A DNA stretch of 64,000 nucleotides, taken from NCBI GenBank assembly GCA_002236755.2, contig NBZP02000005.1, forward strand, positions 1,984,001-2,048,000, read 5' to 3'. Source of the DNA: Dothistroma septosporum. Taxonomy: Eukaryota > Ascomycota > Dothideomycetes > Mycosphaerellales > Mycosphaerellaceae. The notes below the pieces were generated by a model that was not told the DNA's origin, did not search any database, and saw only the letters and a list, made by a program, of their open reading frames with translations. Of the stretch, positions 53,311 through 64,000 are shown piece after piece (position 1 is the stretch's first letter; each line of letters begins with the position of its first letter). Position numbers and translations under genes: made by a program.

Positions 53311-54684
53311 ATGTGTCGGTAAGGCCTCCAACCAAACATAATCTCGCGATTGACTTTCGGCACATCCATGTCGACCACAATTAAGCTTAACCATCTCGTG
53401 CCATCCCGGTGAAATGTCAGACAACAGATCACCACTGACTCCAATACAGTTGGTTCGCCTACATATCGGCAACAGAGCCATGTCTCCTGGAAGACGTCCT
53501 AATCTCACCAAAGCACTCCCTCGTCAAGCAAGTCTCGGACCACTATCTCCCCAAGCTCTTGCCCCACGGTGCAGATGGCGACTCGGAAAACGATGTCAAA
53601 GCACGCAACATTGTCATGAAGTGAGCTCATCCTCACCCATATACGACATCATCACGTACTGATACATCCAGCTTCGACGGCCTCGGTATCGCTTGGTACA
53701 CTTCCTCCAATGCCGACTTCGAGCTTGGTAAGACAGGCCAATCAGCCGATGGATCGCAGAAAGAAGTACCATCCTCCCTCGATGCAGAGTCGTGGCAAGT
53801 CGTTGCTAAACAGCAGCTGCAGGGCCTCCGTCCAGCTCTCTACAAGACGACCCAGCCTCCCAGAAACGACAGCAACTTCTTGTCAATATGTGCCAACTCC
53901 GAGACCAAGGTCTTGTTCGCCCATATCCGTGCTTCGTCGGGCACGGCCATAGCCAATATCAACAACCATCCGTTCGTGTTTGGTCGGCATACATTCATGC
54001 ACAACGGCGCTGCCAGTGATTTCCAGGCTATCAAGAGGGATGTCGTCAACGAGCTTTCGCCGGCTGCGTACAACAGCGTTTATGGCGGTACAGATTCAGA
54101 GCAAGTCCAATCGCCTCCCCTCGAAGATCACGACTGACAACCCCAGACACATTGCCGCCCTCTATATGTCCTACCTCACCAACTTCGGCACCGCCTCAAC
54201 CTTCGAACACGATTACCCGATCACCGAAATGGCCACCGCAATGCACCGCGCCGTCGCCACCATCATGACAATCCAACAAAAGACCTTCGGCGACAGAAAG
54301 CGTCCAAACTCCCTCAATCTCTGCGCCACCGACGGAATCAAATTGATCGCCTACCGTTTCCGTAACCACAAAACTTCTCAACCCCCCTCCCTCTACTACA
54401 GCACCAGAGCGGGGATGACTCTCAATCGCAAGTACCCTGACCACGCCAGTGGGATTGAGACGCCGGATCGATGGGTCGGGCTGCCGGAGGAGCATCATGG
54501 TAAGCACTTGATTGTTGCCTCTGAGCCGAGTACGTACAAGGAAGAGGATTGGGAGGTAATTGGGAAGAATCAAGTCTTGATGGCGGATGCGGATGGCGTG
54601 TTCAAGGTTGAAGATTGTCCTTACTACGAAGGCTGGGATGCGGTCGATCCGCCGCCGCCGCCGCCAGGGTCGGTCATGCCTTGA
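53311..54684 (+). CDS. DUG3: Dug3-type class-II glutamine amidotransferase (glutathione degradation)
   Basis: Exons 53311-53318 (8 bases), 53450-53620, 53672-54100 and 54147-54684 give 381 aa. The protein starts MCRWFAYIS: Cys2, exposed after removal of Met1, is the N-terminal nucleophile. Further class-II blocks are NFDGLGIAWY, VLFAHIRASSGTAIANINNHPF with FMHNG, and the GGTDSEHIAAL segment. The Dug2-Dug3 complex cleaves the gamma-glutamyl bond of glutathione in the cytosol. The third intron starts GCAAGT (GC-AG type); splicing there restores TDSEHIAALYM. The tail has a short proline run. Confidence 0.93.
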
Positions 54685-55088
54685 TGGGGAAGACTCAAAG
54701 GTGATGAGAGACGTGAATGGGGGACCTGGGATGAGATGAGGCGGGACGAGGTTGATACCCTGGTGATTTAAGGAACCTAGATGACATTATGATTGAATGA
54801 AGACATGATTCCTCCTGCGAATTGTCTAGACTTGTTCTCCTCACATGCCGTGTCACTGCTTGGTGAGCTTGACTTCCAGTTCTGTCTTCTTGATCGAGAC
54901 GTGGACGACGGGATCTGCTATATCCCTGATACGCTGAAACGCAAAACCCCATAGGCCGTGAGTCGTAGCTTCGTTCCTTCGCCAGATCTACTGCGTGCGC
55001 TTCTCAGCTAGAGATGAGGTTAGTCGATGCGAACCATGCATGAACCTCGACAGAGAGCGGGGAGGAGCTTACACGGTAGGCTGGTTAC
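54685..55088. other. Convergent gap between DUG3 and the HET/kinase gene
   Basis: About 400 bases with no supported gene; both flanking genes end here. Confidence 0.4.
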
Positions 55089-58000
55089 TCATTCGAAGCT
55101 GACGATGCTCCACTTCGACAAGTCCGATAATGTCATCTCAGCGGCAAAGTCCGTCAATATCCTCCGATTTGACAAGTCCGGTAATGTCAAGTTCGGTAAT
55201 GCCATCCCGGCGATCATCTCCGGTAATGTCATTTTGCTCAGATCGATCGGCTCCTCCCAGTCTGCGAGCATCGAGCAATTGCGGTCCAGCTCATCTGACC
55301 TTTGATGGTGATTCACGAGCCGCCGATTGTTCTGCACGATCAGCTTCTCCCGAAGGGGATCGCAATCTCTCATGCACAACAATCTGCCAGTATGGACAGG
55401 CTCGAAGTCTGCCACATCTGCAGCACTATCGGCTGGGATCCAGAAGACAGCATCGTACAAGCTCTGGTAGCGCTTAGTAAATTCTGAAGCGAGTTGAGTC
55501 TTGCCAATACCCGCCACACCGTGTATTACCATCGTCGCTGCCGGCGCCCGGGCGAGTCGAGCGAGAATTTCTTCTCGTCCATGGAAAGCATCAGAGCACG
55601 CCATGGGCATATTGAGCAGGAGTGTCGAAGCCTCATCGGTCTTTGCGAGAGGCAGTACAGTCTTGTGCAGCGGCGTTAGGGAGTTGCAGCAATGCAACTC
55701 CTGCTTTTCCTGCCAGGCAGAATCTGGCTCCGGCAGCTTCTCCACAAGTTCCACGTCTGGCAGAGGCGTGAGGGACGATGACAGTAGATCATCATACCGT
55801 GATCCATTCGAAAAGATCCGATGGACTCGTGCCTTCCAGATAGTGCTCTCACAAGAGTATAGATAGTCTATGGCTGTGAAGTGGCACAGCGAAATATGTC
55901 TGTCAAGGGACGGTAAGCTCGAGGCACGCATCGAGAACGAATCATACTGCAGTGAAGGTCGTATCTCACAGTGATCTTCTTTCGCCTCCAGACTGAGGCG
56001 TTTTGAGGGAGGAAGACGTCTCCCGGTGAACGCTTTGGAACAATTCTGTCGAACAAGCAATGTCGGCGACTTGTCACGCGAAGATGTCCAAGGCACAGAG
56101 AACAAAGTTCGCACCAGCTTCCTTAGGCGCCGCAAACCTCTTGCTACCGTGGATTCTCGCGTGACAAGCTCCTCAACCAACGATGCCGAAATGCCCAAGT
56201 TTCGCGGCTGATGTTTCGAGGGCGTCGTCCCACGAGACATTGCGTCTTGGGTCGATTGAGCTCTCCAGGCACGAATATCGTATTCGACACTGTACAGCGA
56301 GCTCGTCGCTATGCCGACGCATCGAATGGTCATGCCGCCGTTGCAATAAGACCACAGGAAGACAAGCTGCGTCACAGGCTCAACGCGGGGTGGATAGAAT
56401 TCATAGCTCACCGCCCATTGAGCACCCTGAGTTAACGCGCCTGGCCTGCTGTAGAGAGCCATCGAGCTTCCACTGGGCAAATGGTCATGGCGTACTCTGT
56501 CGTCAAAGGGGGGCAATACTGCCCACAGACTTCCAGCGACCTCCGCAGCAGATGGTCGTTCTTCGGGCTTCGCATCGAGCATTCTATCGGTGATTCGAAG
56601 AACCAAGTCTTGATGTGCTTTGGACGCCCTTGATCGAAGGGATGTGATCCAATTCTTGAGTCGATCAATGTGTTGATGGTAGACCGACGAGTGTTTGCGC
56701 GGCTGCTTGTAGAATCCTAGATATTGGCTCAGGCTGTTGAGCGGCAGCCCAACGTCGACAGTGATCAATTCGAGAAAGACACACCCTAGCGAGAAGATGT
56801 CCGCCTTGCGACCTCGCGATCCACGGCGTGCCACCTCAGGCGCGCAGTACTTCGGTGTCATGAATCCAGGCCCGCTTGATACCGAGCTATCCAGTGAGAA
56901 GTCTAGAGAAGTTCCGAAGTCGGATAGATACACGGTGTGCCCACTGATCAATACGTTGGCAGGCTTGATGTCTTTGTGTCGGCAAGAAAGACTGTGCATG
57001 TAATCTACTGCCGACGCCAGGGAATAGTACCATTCTTGCATATGTGGCCGCTTGTTGTACGCTGTTGGCTCGGAAAGGTATTCTTTGAGATTGCACTCAG
57101 CGACTGGTAACATCAAGATATTGAGAGCTCGCTTCTGATAGTACGCAGCGATGAAGCGGGGGATATTCGGATGTTTGAATCTCTGCAGAAGCTCGATTTC
57201 GTGAAGATCCGGTGGCTGGCCATCATCTTTTCGTTGGATACACACCTTGCGAGCGAAAGATTCGGGAGATGTTCGTAGCTGAACTTCATCAACGATCCCA
57301 TGGGCTCCGTGGCCGAGGTTTTGGATGTGCAAAAATGGCAAGCTGGGTATGCTGGTCTCCAGCCACGAAAGCACGGTGTCCAGGTTTCGGTGATCACAGG
57401 TGAAGTGCCAGATGTGATCAGAAGAAGAGTCCATGCTGACAATGACAATGATGAACACGGCGCGCTTGTACACGATATCGCGTATGCATGCGTTTTTGAT
57501 GCCCTCGCACTTGTAGTCGATCCAGAGATAGCGGTAACCCATATCTCTTGCTAAATTCATGGCTCGCCAGAAAGGCGAAGGCAGGTCATCAGCATAGAGT
57601 TGTTGACCAGCGAGGGCAAGTACATCCCTATTTGGCATCTGACGAGCCCCTGTGCATTCTCGTGCGGCCCAGGAATATTCGAGAGCGAGAAATCTGGCCT
57701 TCACTGGTGCTGGGACAACTTCATTAAGGTGAACATCGATCAAGAACGTGGGTCCCTCAGCAATCTCAGCAGCACCACTGAGGTTATTCTGTGTCGTCAT
57801 TTTGCTTTTGCGCTCTCTGTGACTATTGCCTGCCGCGTTGTGCTTAGAGCTGGCGGCTGCTGTAGTGCCCACAAATCCAGCGCTTGCGGAGTAGAAACTA
57901 GTTGACCGACTTGGCCCTTGACCATCGTCTTCGTCGTCGAACGGTCCTTGACGCTTGAATCGCAATGTCCAGGGACCATCTGAGCTCGGTAGGACGCGGC

Positions 58001-59254
58001 TTTGTAGATGATCAAGACAATGCTGCGCGAATTCGGCGTAAGAAGAGAAAGTGTGGCCGCAAGGTACTCCGCCTTTGCTGAAGGGACAGCTCGTGGGGCA
58101 TCCAGCGACGTAGGGTACGTACGACTGGTCGCGGACCTCGTCGTGCCTGCCCTCGCGAATAGTACCGTGATCAGGATGAATGCTGTTGAGATGTGGCGTA
58201 AGTTTGTCCTTGCGATGGCAGATGAAGCTTCGGCCAACATTTCGGCAGAGCACACAATGCCAGAACTCTTGTGGAAATTTGTTTTTGTGGTGCCTGTGCC
58301 ACGAGTCTTTGTCGCCGGTGGAGTACGTGCACCCTAAGCAGCATGGTAAGGTTTTCTGCATGTTCCCTCGTGCGGACTTCCTAGACTGTGAATTCTCACA
58401 TGCACGGATGTTCCGCTCGCTCGCGTAAGCTGCAACTTCAGCTAGCACGTTGTTACTTCCGGAGCCAACATGAGTCGGCGCGTTCATGGCATCCGCTGCC
58501 TGTGGTTGATCGAAATTCGGCATCTGTAAAGAGATATTCAGGGTTTCCGTAAACCATGACCTCACAGTCTCGACGCTCAGATTCTCCAGACTTGCGATAA
58601 GCTCGATCTCTCTCTCACTGGGAGGCCTCTGCTGATTCTGGCAGCGGTTACGCCAGAAGTCAAGTGTCTCATAGGCCGCAGAACTCAAGCCTGCCCAAGT
58701 CTCAGGAGCGTGACGGTGATGTGAGGAGTCCTCGTCTTGCCACCTATAGGTATTCAAGGAGCCTGTGCCATAACCTGGCACATCACTCATGGGATCATGG
58801 TCCGTGACGAGATGCTGTGGTGCCTGCTGCGGCTCATTGGGCGCACCAAAGTGTGATCCACCGGTATGAGAGCTTCCTGTCGTGCCCTGGGTGCTGAACA
58901 ACGGGCTGCTGTCGAATTGACTGGACATCTCACTGAGCCAAGTATCGTCTTGACTTCGACCGCTATCGAAATTAGTCTGATTAGGTTCAACATCAACTCG
59001 TCCTGACCCGAGGTTGGGTAACAGGTGGTAGGCATCAATCTGCGCACTGTCAGTGGATATAACCATAACGGCGGTTGAACACCTACACAAGCCATTGGAT
59101 TTGCACTGATTTGACCACAGTCTGTGCAGTAGTACCAGTGCAGATATGAAGAAGACCCAGAGGTATCAAGATCAGCTGCATCCTGGTGACCCTTACCCTT
59201 CCCAGAAGGTGTCTGCCAGCCACCAGCACAGGGAGTCCCTGGCGCTCCTGACAT
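55089..59254 (-). CDS. Composite signalling protein: homeodomain-like, zinc finger, HET-like, protein kinase, STAND P-loop
   Basis: Exons 59254-59087 and 59039-55089 (47-base intron, GTAGGT donor, CACTGAC branch, CGCAG acceptor) give 1372 aa. In order: a CxxC element near 47-50; a homeodomain-like helix set at ~177-224 (REIELIASLENLSVETVRSWF); C2H2-type zinc fingers at ~288-345 and 374-400; a HET-like segment at ~488-594 (ARFLALEYSW, ARDMGYRYLWIDYKCEG); a Ser/Thr kinase at ~626-900 with LGHGAHGIV, Lys654, HKDIKPAN, SDFGTSL and APEV; a ~320-residue linker; and a STAND-type P-loop GVAGIGKT near 1230. The nucleotide-binding region ends about 135 residues later in LTLPDL-type repeats, so most of an NB-ARC domain and any repeat sensor are missing. 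The role is inferred: self/non-self or stress signalling. Confidence 0.8.
55128..55245. repeat. Degenerate short repeats at the 3' end of the HET/kinase gene
   Basis: Imperfect copies of a 15-20 base unit (plus strand GACAAGTCCGGTAATGTCA and variants) encode, on the minus strand, four M/L-T/A-L-P/S-D/E/N-L/M motifs such as LTLPDL and MTLSDL. Confidence 0.6.
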
Positions 59255-60077
59255 GACGCCGCAGATAGCCGGTCCCAGATTGGTCCCACGTGCAGGGTAG
59301 CTAAGGTCTCGGAAGAACGCCCACGCGGTAACTCGAATGGCTAGAAAACGGTGTCAATAACGAGCTGCACCTCTCCGTGCCACATGTGTTAGAGCAGCAG
59401 ACGTCAAGGAACAGTCCAGAAGGAACGTCAAGGAATAGTCCAGAAGAAACATCACTCATCTTTGGCTGCCTTCGTTATACAACGCTCACCTAGGGCGACG
59501 ACTTGGGCGGCAAAGGGCAGTGGTGTTTGCCTTGATGCCTCCTCAGAACCTGCTGCAAGGCCAATTGGACTTTGCCCATCGCCTTCACTACCTCCAGTCG
59601 CAGCAGGAAGCGTCATATTGCCGTGGCACGTCATCAAGCGTATTCCGAAAGGCGAGGGTGTGTCAGGAGGCTATCGTCGCCCTCTCCAAGTGGGAAGTAG
59701 CGCGAGGCCGCCCACCTTCGCCCTTTGGTGTGCTGGCTGTGCTGGCTAGCCGCATGATGATGAAGAACGAGGCGTTGATGATCATATCTTGCAGATAGGA
59801 TTCGCGTACGACATGGTGGATATGGTCATGCAGAAGACAGGTTGCGAAGTAGAAAGCGAAGAAGTGGAAGTCGCGTCGGGGATTCTCTCGGATCTTCAGA
59901 CCCATTGAGACTAGCCTTTATAGGAGACGCGAGGTGGACTCCCACGTATGAGACAATGGCCAATCTCTGTCTGACTCGCAGCTTACTCAAAGACGTCGCC
60001 ATTAGTACTCCATACCGTACATTGCAGAACATCGTCGACAATTTCGTCTCTCGCCATACATGCGCCAAGTAAGTCTC
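59255..60077. other. Gap between the two HET/kinase paralogues
   Basis: About 820 bases. Minus frames at 59905-59663 and 60068-59826 are open and partly hydrophobic but unrecognised. The left end holds the promoter of the 1372-aa gene. Nothing else supported. Confidence 0.35.
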
Positions 60078-63000
60078 TCAAGTCATCTCCTCATCGCCAA
60101 GGTCCTCGATCGTCCTCATACCACGGATAGTATTTGCAGAGTCCATGTCCTCGTCTCCCAGCATCGGACAATACAACGACATGGCGTACTCGCTTGCCAC
60201 GCGCTTCTGGTATGCTTTAGCAGATTCGCGCCTCGGTGCCCAAGGGCGTCCTTGGGGCCCGGCTTCGTAGCTAGCGAGACTGCGTTGTAACGCTTGCATA
60301 GCCGTGCCGGTTCCTGTGGAGGTTGTGGTGGAGGATCTAGGAGATGTCAGCGATACTTGCTTCACGTGAGTCGTTGTGAGGCATGGAGAAGACTTACTCA
60401 TGGTTCTGCTGATCTTGTAGAGCTTGGTGCAAGTGCTGTTTGAAGAGATCCAGCTTGCTCTGACGCACTGCTGATCCTCCTTCTTCGGTCTCTTCAGACT
60501 TGAGACACTCGTCAACATTGACCTTCCCTCGCAGAGCCAACTCCTGCAAGTCAGAGCCGCTGAGCTCAAGCGAGAGGATTCTGTTGATTGTGAAGTACTC
60601 ATGGCGTAGGTCGCCATGGAACATTCCAAGTGAGCCACACAAAGCCTCAGCCACGTCCGCTGCTGAAGGCCGTTCTTTCGGCTCACTATCGACCATACGC
60701 TCGGTGATGCGGACCGCTTTTGCTAGATCGGCCTGAAGAGGAGTCTCGGCCAGCGATCGTAGCCAAATTTGTAGCTGTGGGATACATTGATTGTAGTTCG
60801 AGCCGTTCTCCTTGAACTCATCGGCGAGACCGATCACACTGTGGAACATGTCCAAAGATGACATAGTCACGATCGCAATCATCTCCACAAAGACACAGCC
60901 AAGCGAGAATATGTCGGCGGGTAGGCCTCTGTCTTCTTGCGCTGCCACCTCAGGTGCGGAGTACTTGGGTGTCAAGAAGGCGCCGCTTCCTGTTGTCGTC
61001 GACGTGCTTTTCGAGAGATGAAGAGAGGTACCGAAATCGGTCAGGAGAACATCGTTGTCGCTAATTAGGATGTTCGCAGGCTTGATGTCCTTGTGCCGAA
61101 AGTTCTTGCTGTGCATGTACGCCAGTGCATTGGCCAAAGACAAGAACCACTGGGGCAGGTGCGGCTGTTTCGTCTTGAATTCCTCTGGGTCATTGAGGAA
61201 CTGACGGAGATCGCCATCAGCGACTGGCGACATAAGAATATTGAAGGCAGTCCTATCGCAGTACGCAGCCTCAAAACGAGCGATGTTTCGATGAGCAAGG
61301 CTCTGCATGATTTTAATCTCCTTGAGGTAGCGCGCTCGCTGGGACTTGTTCGTTCTGTCTCGGAGCACAATCTTTCGAGCATATGTCTCCTCGACTGGTG
61401 AGTTGAATGATGCGAGTCTGACCTTGTCGACAAAGCCGTATGCGCCCTGACCAAGAGGCTTTTCATGTTTGAACCAATCACGATTTCGAGACCAAGTTTG
61501 TATCTTTTCCAAATGATCGAAGTCGCTGGTGAAGTGCCAAATGGGCTGGGGATCGTTCTTGCGGAAGCCCATGGACGTGATCAGCATTGCTTTCCGATAG
61601 ATCTCATCCCGATTTGCTTGTGGCACTGTAGATGTGCTAACCAAGTCAGACCAGAGGTAGTCGAAGCCCATGTCTCTGGCAATTTCAATGGCTGCCTTGA
61701 GAACTGTTACGACCCCGTCGCGAGCGGGCAGTGTGACGTTTGTGGAAGCATTGAGCCTCAGACAGGTTTCATGAGACAGCCGCTGCATCGGCTCGATACT
61801 ACAATCCAAGGCCAAAAATTGAGGAATCAAGTCCGGAGTGACCAGGCCACCCTCGTGAACATCAATGAAAGTGAGTCGGAGCTCGTTGACCAAGGAGTCC
61901 GACGATCGTGACGACTCGGACTCGATAGGTTCAGTCTTGACGACGACTTCGCATGAAAGCGCTTGGTGCGCCCTTCGTCTTCCAGCGGAGGAGTGCTGTG
62001 ATCGTGACTGACGACTGACGCTTGATTGTTGGCTTGACGGCGGAGCACTCGATCCACTTGTCGAAGAGCCATTCGAAGCAGTGCTCTTACTGTTGCCAGT
62101 AGAGCCTCCATCTCCAACATCTTTGTTGCCTGGCAAGTGGAGCTGATCATCCAGGCCATCAGCGTCATCATTGAAGTGCGCGATCCAATGGTCATTACGT
62201 TCTTTCCAGGACTCGAAGATGTGGCCGCATGGTCTGCCGGTCGAAGGCATGGTGTAGCTACAATCTCTGATGTAGGGAGCTTCGTAGGCCACCTTCGACT
62301 TATCGCGGACCTCCACCTTGTTGTTCTCTTCCTTGGAATGCATCGAGTGGATGTGGGGAAAGAGCTTGTCGCGCCGGTGCGTGATGAATGAGGCACCATT
62401 GTTGAGACCACGGCAAATGATGCATGCCCAGAAGTTCTGAGGCTGTTTCGACTCTTCATGTCGCTCCCAGTCAAATCTACTGTCCGTGGAGTATGTGCAG
62501 CCCCAAGTGCAGTGGTATTTGCCGATTGATTTCCCAGGAGTGCAGTCTTTAGTGGCCGCATCGTTGATGTACTTCCATATCATGGGAGATACATCCATTG
62601 TGCTAGAAGGCTGTAGTGCATTGAGTTGTTGTGGAACGAGTCCTGTTGGACCTTCATGAAGGCGAAGCTTAGCACCAAACCACAGTGCAACCTTCAGTGG
62701 TGACAAGTCACACGCGGCAGCGATGCTCTTGAGTTCTTTATCGACCGGAAGGTGAGAGATCTTCTGCCAGTGTTGAAGCTTCAACTCTAGTAGCTCTGTC
62801 TGCTCGCGGTTGAACTGCAGATGTTCCGAGGCATCGTACAGTTTTCTAGACTTGTGAGTAGGCTGATCAGCTGTGTCATCAGCTGTACCGACGTCGCGCA
62901 TCGGTCTCTTCCCAATAGACTTGGCCACATCGCGGCGCTTTACAGCAGTGCCATGAAGACCTGCGCCCATATCGACAGGGTTGTTATTCTGAGAAAATGG

Positions 63001-63511
63001 TAAAGCGTCGGAGCTCCGGGGTATTTCAATCGTCTGCTCATCGACAGTTTCAAGGCGCCTTGGTACCACTGGGAGCTGCAAGTGGTTGACAAAGGGAGAC
63101 GGAAGACAGTCACTCTGGGTGTAGTCCTGTGACTGGAGAGGCTGTGACACGTAGCCGCTCTCTTGGGCACCGGGCTGAGCAATGGGATTGCCATAATTTG
63201 GCAGATATCCGTCTAGTGTCTGGTTGCCGATGTAGGATTGATCGGTGCCTACAGCGGCGTTCCACTGCGGCCGAACACTGTCAGCATGTGCTAGAAGGTT
63301 AGATGGGTAGACTCACATTGATCATATCGAAGTATGGCATGTCTGCGGCCGTGGGTACTGGCGATGCAGGATACATGCCTATGCCTTGGCCCGCGGCCTG
63401 ATTGTTGCGGACCGCTACACAGACGCCGCAGACGCCGCGTTGGTGGCAGATGCACTGCTGGGGCGAAAACGACATGTCGGTGTAGTTGCCCGAGTTAGGT
63501 GATAGATTCAT
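60078..63511 (-). CDS. Composite signalling protein: homeodomain-like, zinc finger, HET-like, protein kinase
   Basis: Exons 63511-63317, 63264-60398 and 60336-60078 give 1106 aa; introns are 52 and 61 bases with GTGAGT and GTAAGT donors. In order: a Cys/His-rich patch (CICHQRGVCGVC) near 20-31; a basic KRRDVAKSIGKRP stretch at ~174-186, a possible nuclear signal; a homeodomain-like segment at ~215-266; C2H2-type fingers at ~316-374 and 400-429; a Ser-rich linker; a degenerate HET-like segment at ~531-633 (FLALDCS, ARDMGFDYLWSDL); and a full kinase at ~665-945 with LGQGAYGFV, Lys696, HKDIKPAN, TDFGTSL, APEV and ADIFSLGCVF. The last exon adds a polar helical tail. It is clearly paralogous to the 1372-aa protein next door but has no P-loop region. 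Confidence 0.82.
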
Positions 63512-64000
63512 GCTGAGCGTGCTAAGCCCATGGCAGGACAACGGTCACTAGTCGACGGTGTCTCTGATGACTAGGGATGAGTAAAAGTATCAAGCAAGGG
63601 ATGCCTACAAATGCGAGAGAAAACGAATGTCAGCGCGAATAGCGCCGGGAGGGGACCTGATCAGCTCTTCTATGAGTCGGGCGCGATGGTGGAGGGCGCA
63701 AGGCAACTTGGTCTCATCGACAGCAAGGCAATGCTTTAGACCAACTCAAACATGGACGACGGTACGTCATGAGAGGGCGGAGATCCATGGTCAGTGTCGT
63801 TGTGGGCGTCTTCCGGTGTGCAGCATTGCTGTCAGATGGGTCACTGGCGTGGCTGTGTGAGAGAACACGCCGGCCACAGCTGCTGCTTCGCCCCGTCCGA
63901 ATCCTGCAGGGCGGACACACCTCAGCTTCGGCTCATGTGAATAATACGGTCGATCAGCCGAGTATCTAATTAATATATCAGGGGACGGATGCCGCATGGT
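63512..64000. other. Promoter side of the 1106-aa gene and window end
   Basis: About 490 bases with only short overlapping frames. The part nearest 63512 is presumably promoter and 5' leader. Confidence 0.4.

Noticed and set aside
1..64000. Search for CRISPR arrays, rRNA, insertion sequences and retrotransposon genes
   Set aside because: No regularly spaced repeats, rRNA-like sequence, transposase or reverse-transcriptase motifs were seen by eye; the tRNA and short tandem repeats listed are the only such features.

Overview
The window reads as nuclear DNA of a filamentous ascomycete. Genes are closely packed, many carry short introns of about 45-90 bases with GTRNGT donors and CTRAC/CTGAC branch sites, and the families present are fungal: Zn2Cys6 regulators, RTA1, GPR1/FUN34/YaaH, ERF4, DUG3, HET-like sequence and a Ser/Thr-rich cell-wall protein. 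The gene content suggests Dothideomycetes (Mycosphaerella-like), but that is an inference and not a direct reading. No bacterial, organellar or intact transposon sequence was recognised.

Layout. 0-12 kb: a PQ-loop membrane protein, two small single-pass membrane proteins (one with PY motifs), ERF4, an F-box-type gene that looks broken, an uncharacterised gene, a predicted lipid-anchored Gly/Cys-rich miniprotein and an NAD(P)-dependent epimerase-like enzyme. 12-25.5 kb: conserved genes (a coiled-coil protein, the SNARE TLG1, a METTL25-like methyltransferase, an ankyrin protein with a GC-AG intron) lie among decayed genes: BTB-like, a dynamin tail, a two-TM protein and a GT25-like glycosyltransferase. 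This stretch ends with an intron-containing tRNA-Ala(AGC) and a truncated tRNA relic. 26-44 kb: an M18 aminopeptidase with a very long N-terminal extension, a GPR1/FUN34/YaaH transporter, an Mmc1-like mitochondrial protein, a DUF7730-like protein, a broken caspase-like gene, a small three-exon gene, a repeat-rich cell-wall protein and ribosomal protein uL4. 44-55 kb: a Zn2Cys6 regulator divergent from an RTA1 protein, an RPB10-like gene, a broken Gly-rich gene, a second Zn2Cys6 regulator, and the divergent pair CFIm25/DUG3.

55-63.5 kb holds the most unusual locus: two neighbouring minus-strand paralogues (about 1372 and 1106 aa). Each joins, in the same order, a homeodomain-like segment, C2H2-type zinc fingers, a compact HET-like segment and a complete-looking Ser/Thr kinase. 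The larger one also carries a C-terminal STAND-type P-loop that stops soon after the Walker A region. These are parts associated with fungal allorecognition and NLR-like signalling, in a combination I do not recognise as a named family.

Functional links are modest: a protein lipidation and membrane-traffic flavour on the left (ERF4, MGCGGS protein, PY-motif protein, TLG1), housekeeping genes in the middle, and a putative regulator/transporter pair and a signalling/self-recognition locus on the right. All splice sites were read by eye from donor, acceptor and frame agreement. No similarity search was run.
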